In this document: positions 1 to 9,376 of the stretch, piece after piece
Position numbering within the stretch: position 1 is the first letter of the stretch
How the letters are laid out: every line of letters starts with the position of its first letter
From: Gammaproteobacteria bacterium
GTDB taxonomy: Bacteria > Pseudomonadota > Gammaproteobacteria > Arenicellales > JAJDZL01
DNA length: 64,000 nucleotides
Assembly: GCA_022823625.1 (NCBI GenBank)
Contig: JAJEHQ010000013.1
Location: 18,103-82,102 of the forward strand
Reading direction: 5' to 3'
Program-made: the position numbers and the translations under genes
The notes under the pieces: model-generated
Told to the model about the DNA's origin: nothing
Seen by the model: the letters and a program-made list of their open reading frames with translations, nothing else
Databases searched by the model: none

Positions 1-1184
1 TTGCTCAGCATTTCGTCGGGATCAAACTCCCACGACTTTTCAGGATCGAAAATACAGATGTCCGCTGGAGCGCCTACTGAGAGCGTACCCAGATTCAAAC
101 TTAAAGTTCTTGCAGGATTGCAGGTTAGACATGCAATTGCCTGCTGCAGTGAAAGCCCAGCGTCGTCAACCAATTTCAAAGTTAGTGGGAGTAGTGTTTC
201 AAATCCAGATATACCTGGAACAGTTTGTATGAATGGAGCGAGTTTGTCGTCTTTGCTACAGGGCTGATGATCAGAGCAGATTACCTGAATGGTACCGTTA
301 TTCACACCTTCCCGCAGCCCAATCATGTCAGACTCCTGTCGTAGTGGAGGCATAACGTGACACAGGGTATTGAACCCCTGAATATCAAATTCTGTCAGGT
401 GCAGGTTGTGGATGGCAACATCCGCACTGATGTTCAGTCCTCTAGCCTTTGATTCAGCGATCATATCAACGGATCTCGCGCAGGACAACTGATTGAAATG
501 TGCCCGCACACCTGTTGTTGAAACCAAGGCCAAGTCGCGGGCAACCGCAACAGTTTCCGCAGCTTCGGGAATGGCCGACAGTCCAAGACGCGTACTCATC
601 TCTCCTTCGTGTACACAGCCATTACCGGTCAGCCAGGGATCCTGAGAATGTATGAATACCGTTAAATCGAAGGTTGCGGCATATTGCATGGCTCGACGCA
701 TCAACAGGGTGCTATGAATTGGAACTCTGGCGTTGCTGACACCCACACAACCGGCGTTTTTAAGCGAAGCCATGTTCGTCAGCGACTCGCCCTGAAGGCC
801 CATCGTTAGAGCTCCCAACGGTACGATTCGGATACTCTCCTGTTGTTTTACGCTCTCTCGAATCATGTGTGCCATTGATGGTTCATCAATGACTGGAACG
901 GTATTGGGCTGAATGCATACGGTTGTAATCCCACCGTTCAGCGCTGCCCGATGTTCGCTGAATATCGTTAGGTGTCCTTTGGAATTTAACTCACCGATTT
1001 TCGCATTGAGGTCAATCAGTCCGGGACACACAATCAAACCCGAGGCATCTATTGTGCGGTCAATGGATAATTTTGCAGCTGCTTCGGAATTTAGAATCTG
1101 TTCCTGATCAAAATATAGATCAGCAATTTCATCCCGACTGTTTGCAGGATCTATGATCCGGCCGTTTCGAATGACACTAACCAT
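1..1184 (-). CDS. pyrX: Dihydroorotase-like protein PyrC' (PyrX), probably non-catalytic, 3' end outside window
   Basis: The frame is open from the ATG at 1184 to the left edge, about 394 residues without a stop, so the gene is cut by the window. It reads as an amidohydrolase-fold dihydroorotase: MVSVIRNGRIIDPAN start, CPGLIDLN, HSQDP, HFNQLSCARS, CSDHQP and a C-terminal GAPADICIFDP. The zinc-binding DxHxH normally found after PGLID is replaced by DLNAK, so both histidines are absent, while some later residues (HSQD, SDH) remain. This is the pattern of the inactive PyrC' subunit of Pseudomonas-type aspartate transcarbamoylase, which holds PyrB in a dodecamer. It starts 10 nt after the pyrB stop, which fits co-translation and a shared complex. 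A functional pyrC would then have to lie elsewhere. The family assignment is sure; lack of activity is inferred from the missing ligands. Confidence 0.9.
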   Translation of the reverse strand, partial: MVSVIRNGRIIDPANSRDEIADLYFDQEQILNSEAAAKLSIDRTIDASGLIVCPGLIDLNAKIGELNSKGHLTIFSEHRAALNGGITTVCIQPNTVPVIDEPSMAHMIRESVKQQESIRIVPLGALTMGLQGESLTNMASLKNAGCVGVSNARVPIHSTLLMRRAMQYAATFDLTVFIHSQDPWLTGNGCVHEGEMSTRLGLSAIPEAAETVAVARDLALVSTTGVRAHFNQLSCARSVDMIAESKARGLNISADVAIHNLHLTEFDIQGFNTLCHVMPPLRQESDMIGLREGVNNGTIQVICSDHQPCSKDDKLAPFIQTVPGISGFETLLPLTLKLVDDAGLSLQQAIACLTCNPARTLSLNLGTLSVGAPADICIFDPEKSWEFDPDEMLS

Positions 1185-1194
1185 CGTGTTTCTT

Positions 1195-2163
1195 CTACCC
1201 AGACTGCCGAATTCCGCCCATTATTTTTGACATGACCGCCATTCGAACTGCGACACCATTTGATACTTGGGATAGGATCACCGAATGGCTGCCGTCAGCG
1301 ACTGAAGAAGCTATTTCCAGTCCTCGGTTGATGGGGCCGGGATGCATAACCATGACATCCGGTTTGGCATTTTTAAGCCGCTCTTCAGTGAGGCCATAGC
1401 AACGATAGTATTCACGTTCACTTGGAATCAATTGCCCTTCCATTCTTTCTAGCTGTAATCGCAGCATGACAATAACATCTGCGTCCTTAAGTCCCTCATC
1501 CAAATCGGTAAAGATCCTCACTCCCAGTGCTTCGAGCCCAGTAGGAATCAGCGTTCGTGGCGAAACGATTCGAATTTCTCCAGCTCCCAGTTTCTTAAGT
1601 GCGCTGATTTCAGAGCGAGCAACACGGGAATGCAGTACATCGCCCACAATCACAACCGTGAGATCGTTGAAATTCGGCTTTTGCTGGCGAATTGTGAGCA
1701 TGTCAAGCAGCGCCTGTGTAGGGTGTGAGTATCGTCCATCGCCGGCGTTGATGATGTGAACGTGTTGCGGTACGTGACGAGCAATGAGATTGGCCGCACC
1801 GCTAAAGCTGTGACGCACGACAAAGGTATCCGTATGCATGGCTTGCAGAGTTGATACGGTATCCAGAATTGTCTCCCCCTTTGTTGTTGACATCCCATCC
1901 GACTGCATGGTGATGACGTCTGCGGACAGTCGCTTGGCAGCTATTTCGAAAGTTGTTCGGGTTCGGGTACTCGGCTCAAAAAACAGATTGACGACGGTTT
2001 TGCCGCGTAGCAGGGGCACTTTCTTGGTGTCGCGGGTCGCAAAATCGATAAATGATTCCGCAGTTGTGAGTAATTCCTCGATCAGTTCTCGTGGCAATTC
2101 CTCCAGAGAAATAAAGTGATTCAGACGGCCGTCAGCTCCTATTTGGATGTCTTCAGACATCAT
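1195..2163 (-). CDS. pyrB: Aspartate carbamoyltransferase catalytic subunit
   Basis: PyrB joins carbamoyl phosphate to aspartate, the first committed step of pyrimidine synthesis, in the cytoplasm. The 322-residue product has the carbamoyl-phosphate motif [13 protein letters not shown] (about residues 61-73), the HPTQALLD motif near residue 146 and [12 protein letters not shown] near the C-terminus. Two ATGs are in tandem; the first (2163) overlaps the pyrR TGA as ATGA and is chosen because it gives translational coupling. Length and neighbours match the class A enzyme of gammaproteobacteria, in which PyrB works together with the adjacent non-catalytic dihydroorotase. No pyrI regulatory gene is adjacent, as expected for that class. 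Confidence 0.97.
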   Translation of the reverse strand: MMSEDIQIGADGRLNHFISLEELPRELIEELLTTAESFIDFATRDTKKVPLLRGKTVVNLFFEPSTRTRTTFEIAAKRLSADVITMQSDGMSTTKGETILDTVSTLQAMHTDTFVVRHSFSGAANLIARHVPQHVHIINAGDGRYSHPTQALLDMLTIRQQKPNFNDLTVVIVGDVLHSRVARSEISALKKLGAGEIRIVSPRTLIPTGLEALGVRIFTDLDEGLKDADVIVMLRLQLERMEGQLIPSEREYYRCYGLTEERLKNAKPDVMVMHPGPINRGLEIASSVADGSHSVILSQVSNGVAVRMAVMSKIMGGIRQSG

Positions 2164-2732
2164 TTACACTCCACATGCCGATTAACATACGTCAACCGGC
2201 CGTTTGGACAAATTTTGACAAACTGATGTTTATCGAGTGAAATTCTATGGCCAATAATTTCAGCCTGGAAGGGCAGTTCCCGATCACCTCGGTCCAGCAG
2301 AACAGCAAGTACAACGGAAGCAGGACGACCCCAGGCAAAAAGTTCGTTTAGTGCAGCTCTGACGGTCCGTCCCGTATGCAAGATGTCGTCGATCAAAATA
2401 ATGTGGCGATCATCGATTGCGACGGGTAAAGAAGAACTGCGAACACTCGGATTGAGGCCAACTCGACTGAAGTCGTCGCGATAAAAGGTTATATCCAATA
2501 ATCCCACAGGTTCGCTTAAGCCCAGTTTTTGGTGCAGTTGTTCAGCGATCCAAACGCCGCCGCTGCATATCGCAACCAAAAGGGGCGCTTCGTCAATCAT
2601 TGGCTTAATGGAGTCGGCCATTCCTGAAAGCATTTCATTGACAGGAAGTTGCTCTGGCAGTGGGTGACTCATCTGTTTTTCAAGTCGCTCATTCAGGTCG
2701 ATAGCGGTTTCGAACTCTAGTGTTTCATTCAA
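2160..2732 (-). CDS. pyrR: PyrR bifunctional pyrimidine regulator / uracil phosphoribosyltransferase
   Basis: This is a phosphoribosyltransferase-fold protein with the PRPP-binding motif [16 protein letters not shown] near residues 113-128 and the family signature DITFYRDDF. PyrR proteins bind UMP/PRPP and regulate pyr genes or act as weak uracil phosphoribosyltransferases. The start at 2732 overlaps the ruvX stop by ATGA and gives 190 residues, about 20 longer than usual. An internal ATG at 2672 ([10 protein letters not shown]) would give the usual family length, so either start is possible. The gene lies between ruvX and pyrB with overlapping ends on both sides, so it belongs to one yqgE-ruvX-pyrR-pyrB-pyrX transcript. 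I see no obvious attenuator in the short junctions. Confidence 0.93.
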   Translation of the reverse strand: MNETLEFETAIDLNERLEKQMSHPLPEQLPVNEMLSGMADSIKPMIDEAPLLVAICSGGVWIAEQLHQKLGLSEPVGLLDITFYRDDFSRVGLNPSVRSSSLPVAIDDRHIILIDDILHTGRTVRAALNELFAWGRPASVVLAVLLDRGDRELPFQAEIIGHRISLDKHQFVKICPNGRLTYVNRHVECK

Positions 2733-3154
2733 CCGTTCAATTGCGAGAAATAAGTCTCCAAAATTATTCCGGCAGAAATTTTATTTCGTTCATCGGTTTT
2801 CTTGCCTTTAGCAATTTGTTCGCCGGGCTGGTGCATTCTGAAAATCGATTCTTCCGTGCTGAGGGTCTCGTCGACATATGAAACAGGGATATTGAACATC
2901 TGGGTGAGTACTTCTCCGAATTGAAGAATCTTTTTCTTTAAATCGGAGGTAGATTCCGAATTCAAACCCGGCATACCCAATACAAACCCCTCAGGGCGCC
3001 ACTCACTGACCAGTTTTTCCAGCGCTACAAAATCCGGTTGACCGTCTTTAGCCCGCACAATTCCTATACCCTGACCACGGCCGATACTTGGATGACCGAC
3101 CGCAACACCAATTCGGCGAGTACCAAAATCGAATGCCATGATGTTATCAGACAA
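2729..3154 (-). CDS. ruvX: YqgF/RuvX-family putative pre-16S rRNA nuclease
   Basis: A 141-residue RNase H-fold protein with the opening MAFDFGTRRIGVAVG, the central VLGMPGLN and the YVDETLSTEES motif that mark YqgF/RuvX. The conserved acidic residues are the first Asp (DFG), the Glu of DETLS and the Asp of KKTDERN. The family is required for 5' maturation of 16S rRNA in several bacteria and was earlier proposed to be a Holliday-junction resolvase; the sequence alone does not settle the substrate. Its length is typical. The ATG at 3154 follows a 230-nt gap after yqgE, and its stop overlaps pyrR. Confidence 0.95.
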   Translation of the reverse strand: MSDNIMAFDFGTRRIGVAVGHPSIGRGQGIGIVRAKDGQPDFVALEKLVSEWRPEGFVLGMPGLNSESTSDLKKKILQFGEVLTQMFNIPVSYVDETLSTEESIFRMHQPGEQIAKGKKTDERNKISAGIILETYFSQLNG

Positions 3155-3160
3155 AATTAA

Positions 3161-3268
3161 CTATCCAATCTGTGCGTTATCGATATCCGGTGTTGAATCT
3201 ACCATGCAATCAATGTGATTGACGCCCTCAGATTCAAATTCTACGGGGTCTGGATTCGGTGATCCCAT
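3161..3268 (-). CDS. Possible small acidic ORF between yqgE and ruvX (35 aa)
   Basis: The yqgE-ruvX gap contains a minus-strand ORF that starts at an ATG (3268) or an upstream GTG (3280) and reads MGSPNPDPVEFESEG..., rich in Asp and Glu. The frame stays open upstream for about 35 more codons without a good start and has protein-like composition, as if it were the tail of a decayed gene. No family is recognised. It ends 7 nt before the ruvX start, so it could instead act only as a short leader peptide. Confidence that it encodes a protein is low. Confidence 0.2.
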   Translation of the reverse strand: MGSPNPDPVEFESEGVNHIDCMVDSTPDIDNAQIG

Positions 3269-3384
3269 GGCGGTGTACACTCTTCTCAACCCAGACCGGA
3301 TACGAAAAAATTGGCAGGCAGTCGGAAAATTAGCAACCGCCTCATTTGGCTGTTCAAGAAGTGGAAGTTCCTTTGTTCAAAGGA

Positions 3385-3939
3385 TCAGGCATGCCCCGCA
3401 ACAGAGGAGATTGTGTCAATGTCGATGCCTACCAGCGAAGCGGCTTTGTGCCACCTTTCTTGAATTGGAGTATCAAAAATAATGGAGGAATCCACTGGGG
3501 CAGACAACCACATATTATTCTGCATCTCACTTTCCAATTGCTCGCTCTCCCAGCCAGCAAATCCCAGAACCGGCAGGAAGAAATCTGGGCCACGGTTTTC
3601 AGAAATTGCTTCAAGCACGTCCTTTGACATGGTGAGTCCTAAATCATTACCTACTTGTATTGTCGATGCCCAGGATTTACTGGCATCATGCAACACCAAG
3701 CCGCGCTCCACTTGGCAGGGACCGCCAAAATGAACTGGCAATTTCGTTTCAGGGTGTTCGTTGGAATCAAGGTCAAGTTCCTTTAGAATATCCTCAAGCA
3801 GCAACTCAGTAATTCGATTGACGACAATTCCAAGTGCCCCGTCTTCATCATGCATGCAGATCAGAACGACGGTACGTTCAAAAATGGAGTCAGACATGGA
3901 CGGCATAGCGACGAGGAATTGATTTGTGAGCCAGCTCAT
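3385..3939 (-). CDS. yqgE: YqgE/AlgH family protein (UPF0301)
   Basis: A 184-residue protein with the family hallmarks: N-terminal LTNQFLVAMPSMSDSIFERTVVLICMHDEDGALGIVVNR, a central HFGGPCQVERGLVLH and the late GFAGWESEQLE. The family is widespread in Proteobacteria, almost always beside ruvX and pyrimidine genes. In Pseudomonas it is called AlgH and has been linked to alginate expression, but its biochemical role is unsettled. It is the first gene of the minus-strand pyr cluster, so the operon promoter should lie in 3940-4230. Confidence 0.93.
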   Translation of the reverse strand: MSWLTNQFLVAMPSMSDSIFERTVVLICMHDEDGALGIVVNRITELLLEDILKELDLDSNEHPETKLPVHFGGPCQVERGLVLHDASKSWASTIQVGNDLGLTMSKDVLEAISENRGPDFFLPVLGFAGWESEQLESEMQNNMWLSAPVDSSIIFDTPIQERWHKAASLVGIDIDTISSVAGHA

Positions 3940-4230
3940 GAAGTTGTCATCCGTAGAAACTCATAATTCAAACAATTGCATTAATTCTTAACTATTACCT
4001 CGATATACGCACAATTGTACATATTCCAAACACTTAATGAATTGGTTAATTCTCTAAATGGGTTTGTGTGTCGGCCCATCAATAATATCTTGACGTCATA
4101 TCGAAATTGCTGAATATCTACCAACAGAGTCTTGAACTACATTAACCTTTATCATCATTGCCGATTATTATCTTGGCACCAATCTATGGGCGTTTTCGAT
4201 ACACTACACCTGTTTTAATATTTGTTGACA
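3940..4230. other. AT-rich divergent intergenic region between yqgE and a phosphoesterase gene
   Basis: About 290 nt of AT-rich sequence separate the minus-strand yqgE from the plus-strand metallophosphoesterase, so it must carry both promoters. I could not assign convincing -35/-10 pairs. A perfect TTGACA at 4225-4230 directly abuts the ATG and so cannot serve this gene. No tRNA, repeat or terminator-like hairpin was found. Confidence 0.5.
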
Positions 4231-4989
4231 ATGAAAATTCTCGTTTATTCAGACCTTCATCTCGAGTTTTCTGACTTTACTGTACCCACAGGCGGTTTTG
4301 ACGCTGTAGTTCTGGCAGGTGATATTCATGTGGGGGACAGGGCTGTTCGATGGGCACATCGCAATTTTGACGATGTGCCAGTCATTTACATTTGCGGCAA
4401 TCACGAATTTTATGGGGGTGAAATTGGATACGTACAGGACAGGATCCGCGCTGCCGCATTCGGATCAAATGTGTACTTTTTCGAAAACGAATCCATCTGC
4501 ATTGATGACGTCCAATTTATCTGTTCAACGCTTTGGACGGACTTTTGCGTCAGCGGGAACAAAGAACTGAACATGATTCAAGCTGGTAGATGGATGAACG
4601 ATTATCGGCTAATTGAGCTGGGTGATCGTACTCTCGAGCCGCATGATACTGAACGGATGCACCATGCTTCGCGACAATTTCTGGAGCGAGAATTGACAAA
4701 GTCCAAAGAAAAGCCGCAAAAAACGGTGGTTGTCACTCATCACGCTCCATCTGAACGCTCGTTGCTCTGCGAACGGGTTTCTCGGGATAGCGGCGCAGCC
4801 TATGCATCTTCACTTGACATGTTGATGATTGAACATTCACCAAATCTTTGGATTCATGGACATACGCATGAATCGGTTGATTACCAGATTGGTGAGACGA
4901 GGGTGCTGTCAAATCCACGCGGTTATTCACGAATTGCGGACGGTTGGGGCAATCGGAATTTCAAGCCTATTTGTATAATTGAAGTGTAA
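4231..4989 (+). CDS. Calcineurin-like metallophosphoesterase
   Basis: A 252-residue cytoplasmic protein with all five metallophosphoesterase motifs in order: SDLHLEF (D and H, near residue 7), AGDIHVGD, GNHEFYGG, VTHHAPS and HGHTHES. These bind two metal ions in the calcineurin-like superfamily, which hydrolyses phosphoesters, so it is a probable hydrolase of an unknown phosphorylated substrate. A TTG at 4222 opens the frame three codons earlier, but the ATG at 4231 places the first Asp motif at the usual distance and is preferred. It stands alone, with 73 nt before tkt, and may share a transcript with it. Confidence 0.9.
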   Translation: MKILVYSDLHLEFSDFTVPTGGFDAVVLAGDIHVGDRAVRWAHRNFDDVPVIYICGNHEFYGGEIGYVQDRIRAAAFGSNVYFFENESICIDDVQFICSTLWTDFCVSGNKELNMIQAGRWMNDYRLIELGDRTLEPHDTERMHHASRQFLERELTKSKEKPQKTVVVTHHAPSERSLLCERVSRDSGAAYASSLDMLMIEHSPNLWIHGHTHESVDYQIGETRVLSNPRGYSRIADGWGNRNFKPICIIEV

Positions 4990-5062
4990 TGCCCTGATTG
5001 CATCCAGCCTTTAATCAATTACCCTACTGAACTCATAATTCTCCACGCGCGGACTAAAGCAG

Positions 5063-7099
5063 TTGAACGACACAGCAACAGCCTCTGTAACCAAAGAACA
5101 TAGTAATAATCCAACCCGCCTTGAGATGGCGAATGCGATTCGCGCACTCTCAATGGACGCTGTTCAGGCAGCCAAATCAGGACATCCTGGAATGCCAATG
5201 GGAATGGCAGATCTTGCGGTGTCGCTGTGGCTCGATTATCTCAAACACAATCCACAAAATCCAAACTGGTTCGATCGGGACCGATTTGTCCTGTCGAACG
5301 GTCATGGTTCGATGCTGATCTACTCTCTTTTACATCTGACCGGTTATGAACTGCCGTTAGAAGAGATCAAGAATTTCCGTCAGTTGCACTCAAAAACTGC
5401 CGGACATCCGGAATTTGGACTCACACCTGGCGTTGAAACGACTACCGGGCCGTTAGGACAAGGGTTCGCGAATGCAGTTGGTTTGGCTTTGGCAGAAAAA
5501 GTGTTGGCAGCCCGATTTAATCGACCAGGCCACAAGATCATCGATCATTACACGTATGTATTTCTAGGCGATGGATGTCTCATGGAGGGCATCTCCCACG
5601 AAGCGGCTTCGTTTTCCGGAACGCATCGACTGAATAAACTGATTGCGTTTTACGATGACAACAATGTTTCAATTGATGGGGAAGTTTCCGGCTGGTTCAC
5701 TGAGGACACACCGCGGCGCTTTCAGGCCTATGGCTGGCATGTAGTCGAGAATGTGGACGGACACAATGCTGAGGAGATTGAAGCAGCAATTCAGACTGCT
5801 CAATCAGAGACTGGCCGTCCCAGTCTGATCTGCTGCAAGACGATTATTGGCTGGGGTGCGCCGAACAAGGAGGGTACAGCCGGAGCCCATGGAGCGCCTT
5901 TGGGTGAGGAGGAGGTGGCACTGACTCGCGACCAAATTGGCTGGCATCATCCCGCATTCCACATACCAGACTCCATCCGGGCTGAATTTGACTGCCGTGT
6001 TCGTGGTTCTGAACAGGAGAAGCAGTGGAACGAAAAGTTTATTGAGTACGCAAATGAATATCCAGATTTAGCAGCTGAACTCAGCCGACGGATAGACAGT
6101 CGGTTGCCAGAAAACTGGCGTGAATTCACCAGCGAACAAATTTCAACTGCCCACGAAAAGCCCTTAGCAACGCGCCAGTCTTCCAAAGTTGCGCTTGATG
6201 CCTACGGTCCGATTTTGCCGGAACTGATTGGAGGTTCCGCGGATCTCACAGGATCAAATCTGACACTCTGGGATGGTTCAAAACCTCTTGATGAGGAAAC
6301 CTCAGATGGAAGTTACATCTACTTTGGAGTCCGGGAATTCGGAATGAGTGCCATCGTCAATGGACTCGCGTTGCATGGTGGATTCATTCCCTATGGTGCA
6401 ACATTTCTGATGTTCTCCGAATATGCCAGAAATGCCGTTCGAATGTCGGCTTTGATGGGCATCCAATCAATTTTTGTCTATACCCATGATTCCATCGGAC
6501 TTGGAGAAGATGGACCGACTCATCAGGCAGTTGAACAGGCAGCAACGTTGCGATTGATTCCGAACATGTCCCTCTGGCGGCCATGTGATACCCAGGAATC
6601 GTTGGTTGCATGGAAGGTGGCAATAGAAAGAACCTGCGGTCCAACCTGTCTATTGTTCTCCAGGCAGGGTGTTGCTCAGAATAATCGTACTGAAACTCAA
6701 ATCGAACACATATCAAAAGGTGGCTATGTTCTGCTGGATAGTGATGGCGAACCCGACATAATCATAATCGCGACAGGAACAGAGGTGGAGCTCGCAACTG
6801 GTGCGGCCCGCCGCCTCACTGAAACCGGTGTCAAAGTACGAGTCGTATCAATGCCGAGCGTTGACGTTTTCGAAGCACAGTCACAGGACTACCGCGATAC
6901 TGTAATTCCACCTCAGATCACAAAAAGGGTGGTCGTAGAAGCAGGAGTTACGGCACTTTGGGCCAAATATGCAGGTACGCAGGGTGTCGTTATGGGGGTC
7001 GATCAGTTTGGTGAATCTGCCCCTGGAAAAGCGCTTTACGAATACTTCGGACTAACTGTCGATGGTGTCGAGCGCGCAGCGCGCGATCTGCTCGGTTAG
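5063..7099 (+). CDS. tkt: Transketolase
   Basis: Transketolase moves two-carbon units between sugar phosphates using thiamine diphosphate, linking glycolysis with the pentose phosphate (or Calvin) pathway. The 678-residue protein has [12 protein letters not shown], the ThDP motif beginning GDGCLMEG and ending DDNNVSIDG, and the catalytic Glu region [18 protein letters not shown]. The TTG start (5063) has a GGA 9-10 nt upstream; an in-frame ATG at 5126 begins exactly at the conserved [11 protein letters not shown] block and would remove 21 residues. E. coli Tkt has only a few residues before that block, so the true start is uncertain. It heads the tkt-gap-pgk-pyk-fba cluster. Confidence 0.97.
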   Translation: MNDTATASVTKEHSNNPTRLEMANAIRALSMDAVQAAKSGHPGMPMGMADLAVSLWLDYLKHNPQNPNWFDRDRFVLSNGHGSMLIYSLLHLTGYELPLEEIKNFRQLHSKTAGHPEFGLTPGVETTTGPLGQGFANAVGLALAEKVLAARFNRPGHKIIDHYTYVFLGDGCLMEGISHEAASFSGTHRLNKLIAFYDDNNVSIDGEVSGWFTEDTPRRFQAYGWHVVENVDGHNAEEIEAAIQTAQSETGRPSLICCKTIIGWGAPNKEGTAGAHGAPLGEEEVALTRDQIGWHHPAFHIPDSIRAEFDCRVRGSEQEKQWNEKFIEYANEYPDLAAELSRRIDSRLPENWREFTSEQISTAHEKPLATRQSSKVALDAYGPILPELIGGSADLTGSNLTLWDGSKPLDEETSDGSYIYFGVREFGMSAIVNGLALHGGFIPYGATFLMFSEYARNAVRMSALMGIQSIFVYTHDSIGLGEDGPTHQAVEQAATLRLIPNMSLWRPCDTQESLVAWKVAIERTCGPTCLLFSRQGVAQNNRTETQIEHISKGGYVLLDSDGEPDIIIIATGTEVELATGAARRLTETGVKVRVVSMPSVDVFEAQSQDYRDTVIPPQITKRVVVEAGVTALWAKYAGTQGVVMGVDQFGESAPGKALYEYFGLTVDGVERAARDLLG

Positions 7100-7151
7100 C
7101 TCCTCATTAAGTCAACTTCAACCCACTTCAATTCGCACAGGTGAATAGTGA

Positions 7152-8162
7152 ATGTCAATTAGAGTAGCAATTAACGGATTTGGTCGGATCGGTCGGAACA
7201 TCATGCGGGCGCTTTACGAATCGCCAAAACAGCATGAACTTGAAGTCGTGGCAATCAACGATCTGGCGGACAAGGAGACTAATGCACACTTGCTGCAGTA
7301 CGACTCTGTGCATGGGAAATTTAGTGCAACGGTCGAATGTGTTGATGACGGTTTTCTCGTCAACGGAAATCCGGTCAAAACCTTGTCTGAACGCAATCCA
7401 GCAGCGTTGCAGTGGGGAGAACTTGGCGTTGACCTGGTCATGGAATGTACAGGCTTTTTTGCCAGCAAGCAAAAGGCTTCAGCACATCTTGAAGGCGGGG
7501 CTAGAAAAGTGCTGCTTTCTGCACCGGGTGGTGGTGTCGACGCAACCGTTGTATACGGTGTCAATCACGACATTCTGAGTGCATCTCACACAGTTATATC
7601 GAACGCCTCATGCACCACAAACTGTCTTGCGCCAATTGCCAAGGTGTTGCATGATGAATTTGGCATCCAGTCTGGTCTCATGACCACCGTGCACGCTTTC
7701 ACCAACGATCAGGTATTGACCGATGTTTTTCACTCGGATCTCAGACGTGCCCGATCGGCGACGCAGTCGATGATTCCGACCAGCACCGGTGCAGCCAAGG
7801 CGATCGGACTGGTCTTACCGGAACTGGATGGAAAGTTGGATGGATTCGCAGTGCGAGTGCCTACCACTAATGTCTCGTTAGTTGATCTTACGATTGAAAC
7901 AGAGTCCGAAGTTTCGGTCGATGCCATTCATGATGCAGTAAAAAAAGCGGCTACAGGTCCGCTAGAAGGAATATTGGCTTTCAACGACAAGCCGCTGGTT
8001 TCGATTGATTTCAATCATTGTTCAATTTCGTCAGTTTATGAGGCTTCAACCACTCGTGTAGTAGGTAGCCACGCGGCCAAAGTTTGCTGCTGGTATGACA
8101 ATGAGTGGGCGTTCTCAAATCGTATGCTGGACACCGCAGTCGCATTTATGAACGCCAATTAA
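7152..8162 (+). CDS. gap: Glyceraldehyde-3-phosphate dehydrogenase, type I
   Basis: GAPDH oxidises glyceraldehyde-3-phosphate to 1,3-bisphosphoglycerate, or the reverse. The 336-residue protein has the Rossmann start [10 protein letters not shown], Asp37 in the AIND motif that usually favours NAD, and the catalytic SNASCTTN with Cys154. WYDNEW near the C-terminus is also typical. It begins 52 nt after tkt, with an AGGTGA-like ribosome site upstream, and is followed 11 nt later by pgk, so it is clearly operonic. Whether it runs glycolytically or gluconeogenically cannot be told. Confidence 0.97.
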   Translation: MSIRVAINGFGRIGRNIMRALYESPKQHELEVVAINDLADKETNAHLLQYDSVHGKFSATVECVDDGFLVNGNPVKTLSERNPAALQWGELGVDLVMECTGFFASKQKASAHLEGGARKVLLSAPGGGVDATVVYGVNHDILSASHTVISNASCTTNCLAPIAKVLHDEFGIQSGLMTTVHAFTNDQVLTDVFHSDLRRARSATQSMIPTSTGAAKAIGLVLPELDGKLDGFAVRVPTTNVSLVDLTIETESEVSVDAIHDAVKKAATGPLEGILAFNDKPLVSIDFNHCSISSVYEASTTRVVGSHAAKVCCWYDNEWAFSNRMLDTAVAFMNAN

Positions 8163-8173
8163 CCGTGGTGGGT

Positions 8174-9373
8174 ATGATAAAACTCCAGCAGGTAGACTTA
8201 CGCTGTAAACGAGTTTTATTGCGAGCCGACTTGAATGTGTCTGTTGAAGACGGCGAAATTACATCAGAGCAAAGAATTCTCGCCTCGCTCGATTCTGTCA
8301 GGTATGCCCTTGAAAATAATGCCGCGGTACTGATCATTTCGCACTTTGGCAGACCTAAGGCTGGTGAATATGAGGCTTGCTACTCACTAGTTCAGGTCAG
8401 AGAGGTGATTCAAAACTGCCTTGGCCGCAAAATCAGATTAATTTCGGACTGGATCAACGGATTTGAAATCAAACCGGGTGAGATTGCACTTGGAGAAAAT
8501 GTCCGATTTTTGGAAGGTGAGGTGACTTGTGATCCTCAGTTGAGTCAACAAATGGCTCGATTGTGTGATGTATTCGTGATGGACGCATTTGGTGCCGCCC
8601 ATCGTGCTCATGCATCAATTTCAGGTGTGGTGGAATTTGCACCGGTTGCGTGTCTTGGATTGCAATGCCAGAAAGAATTAGATTCATTGAATACCGCACT
8701 CAATCAGCCATCTGAACCGGTGGTGGCGATTGTTGGTGGTGCAAAAGTGGATGGTAAACTGCAGGCACTAAAGAGGCTATCACAATTGGCTCAGACTCTG
8801 ATTGTTGGCGGTGGCATCGCCAATACATTTTTGGCGGCTCAGGGATTCAATGTTGGAAATTCCCTTTATGATCCGGAACTGGTTCCAGCTGCACAAAACA
8901 TTTTGGAAACTGCGGAGCAGAACGGCTGCGAGATTCCACTTCCGATTGACGTGATTGTCGCACCTTCATTGAATGATGGCCGACATTCTGAATCAAAATC
9001 AATTGCAGACGTATCTAATGAGGACATGATTCTGGATATTGGTTTACAAACGCGTGAGGTCTATAACCAAAAAATTGATCAGTCTGAAACCATCATTTGG
9101 AATGGGCCGGTTGGTGCATTTGAGTTCTCACCCTTTGATGCTGGGACCAGGGCAATTGCTTCCTCAGTGGTGGAAAGTAATGCTTTTTCGGTTGCTGGCG
9201 GCGGTGATACGCTGGCTGCTCTTGAGCGGTTTGGAGGTATCGACCAAATTTCATACGTATCTACAGGGGGAGGGGCTTTTCTTGAATATGTTCAAGGGAA
9301 TTCACTTCCGGGATTCACAGCCTTGCAACAGCATGCCGAAAGTGCTTTCATGCATGGTGCTAAAGCGGTGTAA
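8174..9373 (+). CDS. pgk: Phosphoglycerate kinase
   Basis: Pgk interconverts 1,3-bisphosphoglycerate plus ADP and 3-phosphoglycerate plus ATP. The 399-residue protein shows VLLRADLNV and SHFGRPK (substrate-binding arginines), VMDAFGAAHRAHAS, VGGAKVDGKL and the C-terminal nucleotide loop VAGGGDTLAAL. The frame is open further upstream into the gap gene, but the ATG at 8174 gives the normal N-terminus and follows a GTGGTGGG purine-rich stretch. It sits 11 nt after gap and ends just before pyk. Confidence 0.96.
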   Translation: MIKLQQVDLRCKRVLLRADLNVSVEDGEITSEQRILASLDSVRYALENNAAVLIISHFGRPKAGEYEACYSLVQVREVIQNCLGRKIRLISDWINGFEIKPGEIALGENVRFLEGEVTCDPQLSQQMARLCDVFVMDAFGAAHRAHASISGVVEFAPVACLGLQCQKELDSLNTALNQPSEPVVAIVGGAKVDGKLQALKRLSQLAQTLIVGGGIANTFLAAQGFNVGNSLYDPELVPAAQNILETAEQNGCEIPLPIDVIVAPSLNDGRHSESKSIADVSNEDMILDIGLQTREVYNQKIDQSETIIWNGPVGAFEFSPFDAGTRAIASSVVESNAFSVAGGGDTLAALERFGGIDQISYVSTGGGAFLEYVQGNSLPGFTALQQHAESAFMHGAKAV

Positions 9374-9376
9374 GTG

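Noticed and set aside
4225..4230. A perfect TTGACA box
   Set aside because: It lies directly before the ATG of the metallophosphoesterase and has no -10 at the right distance.
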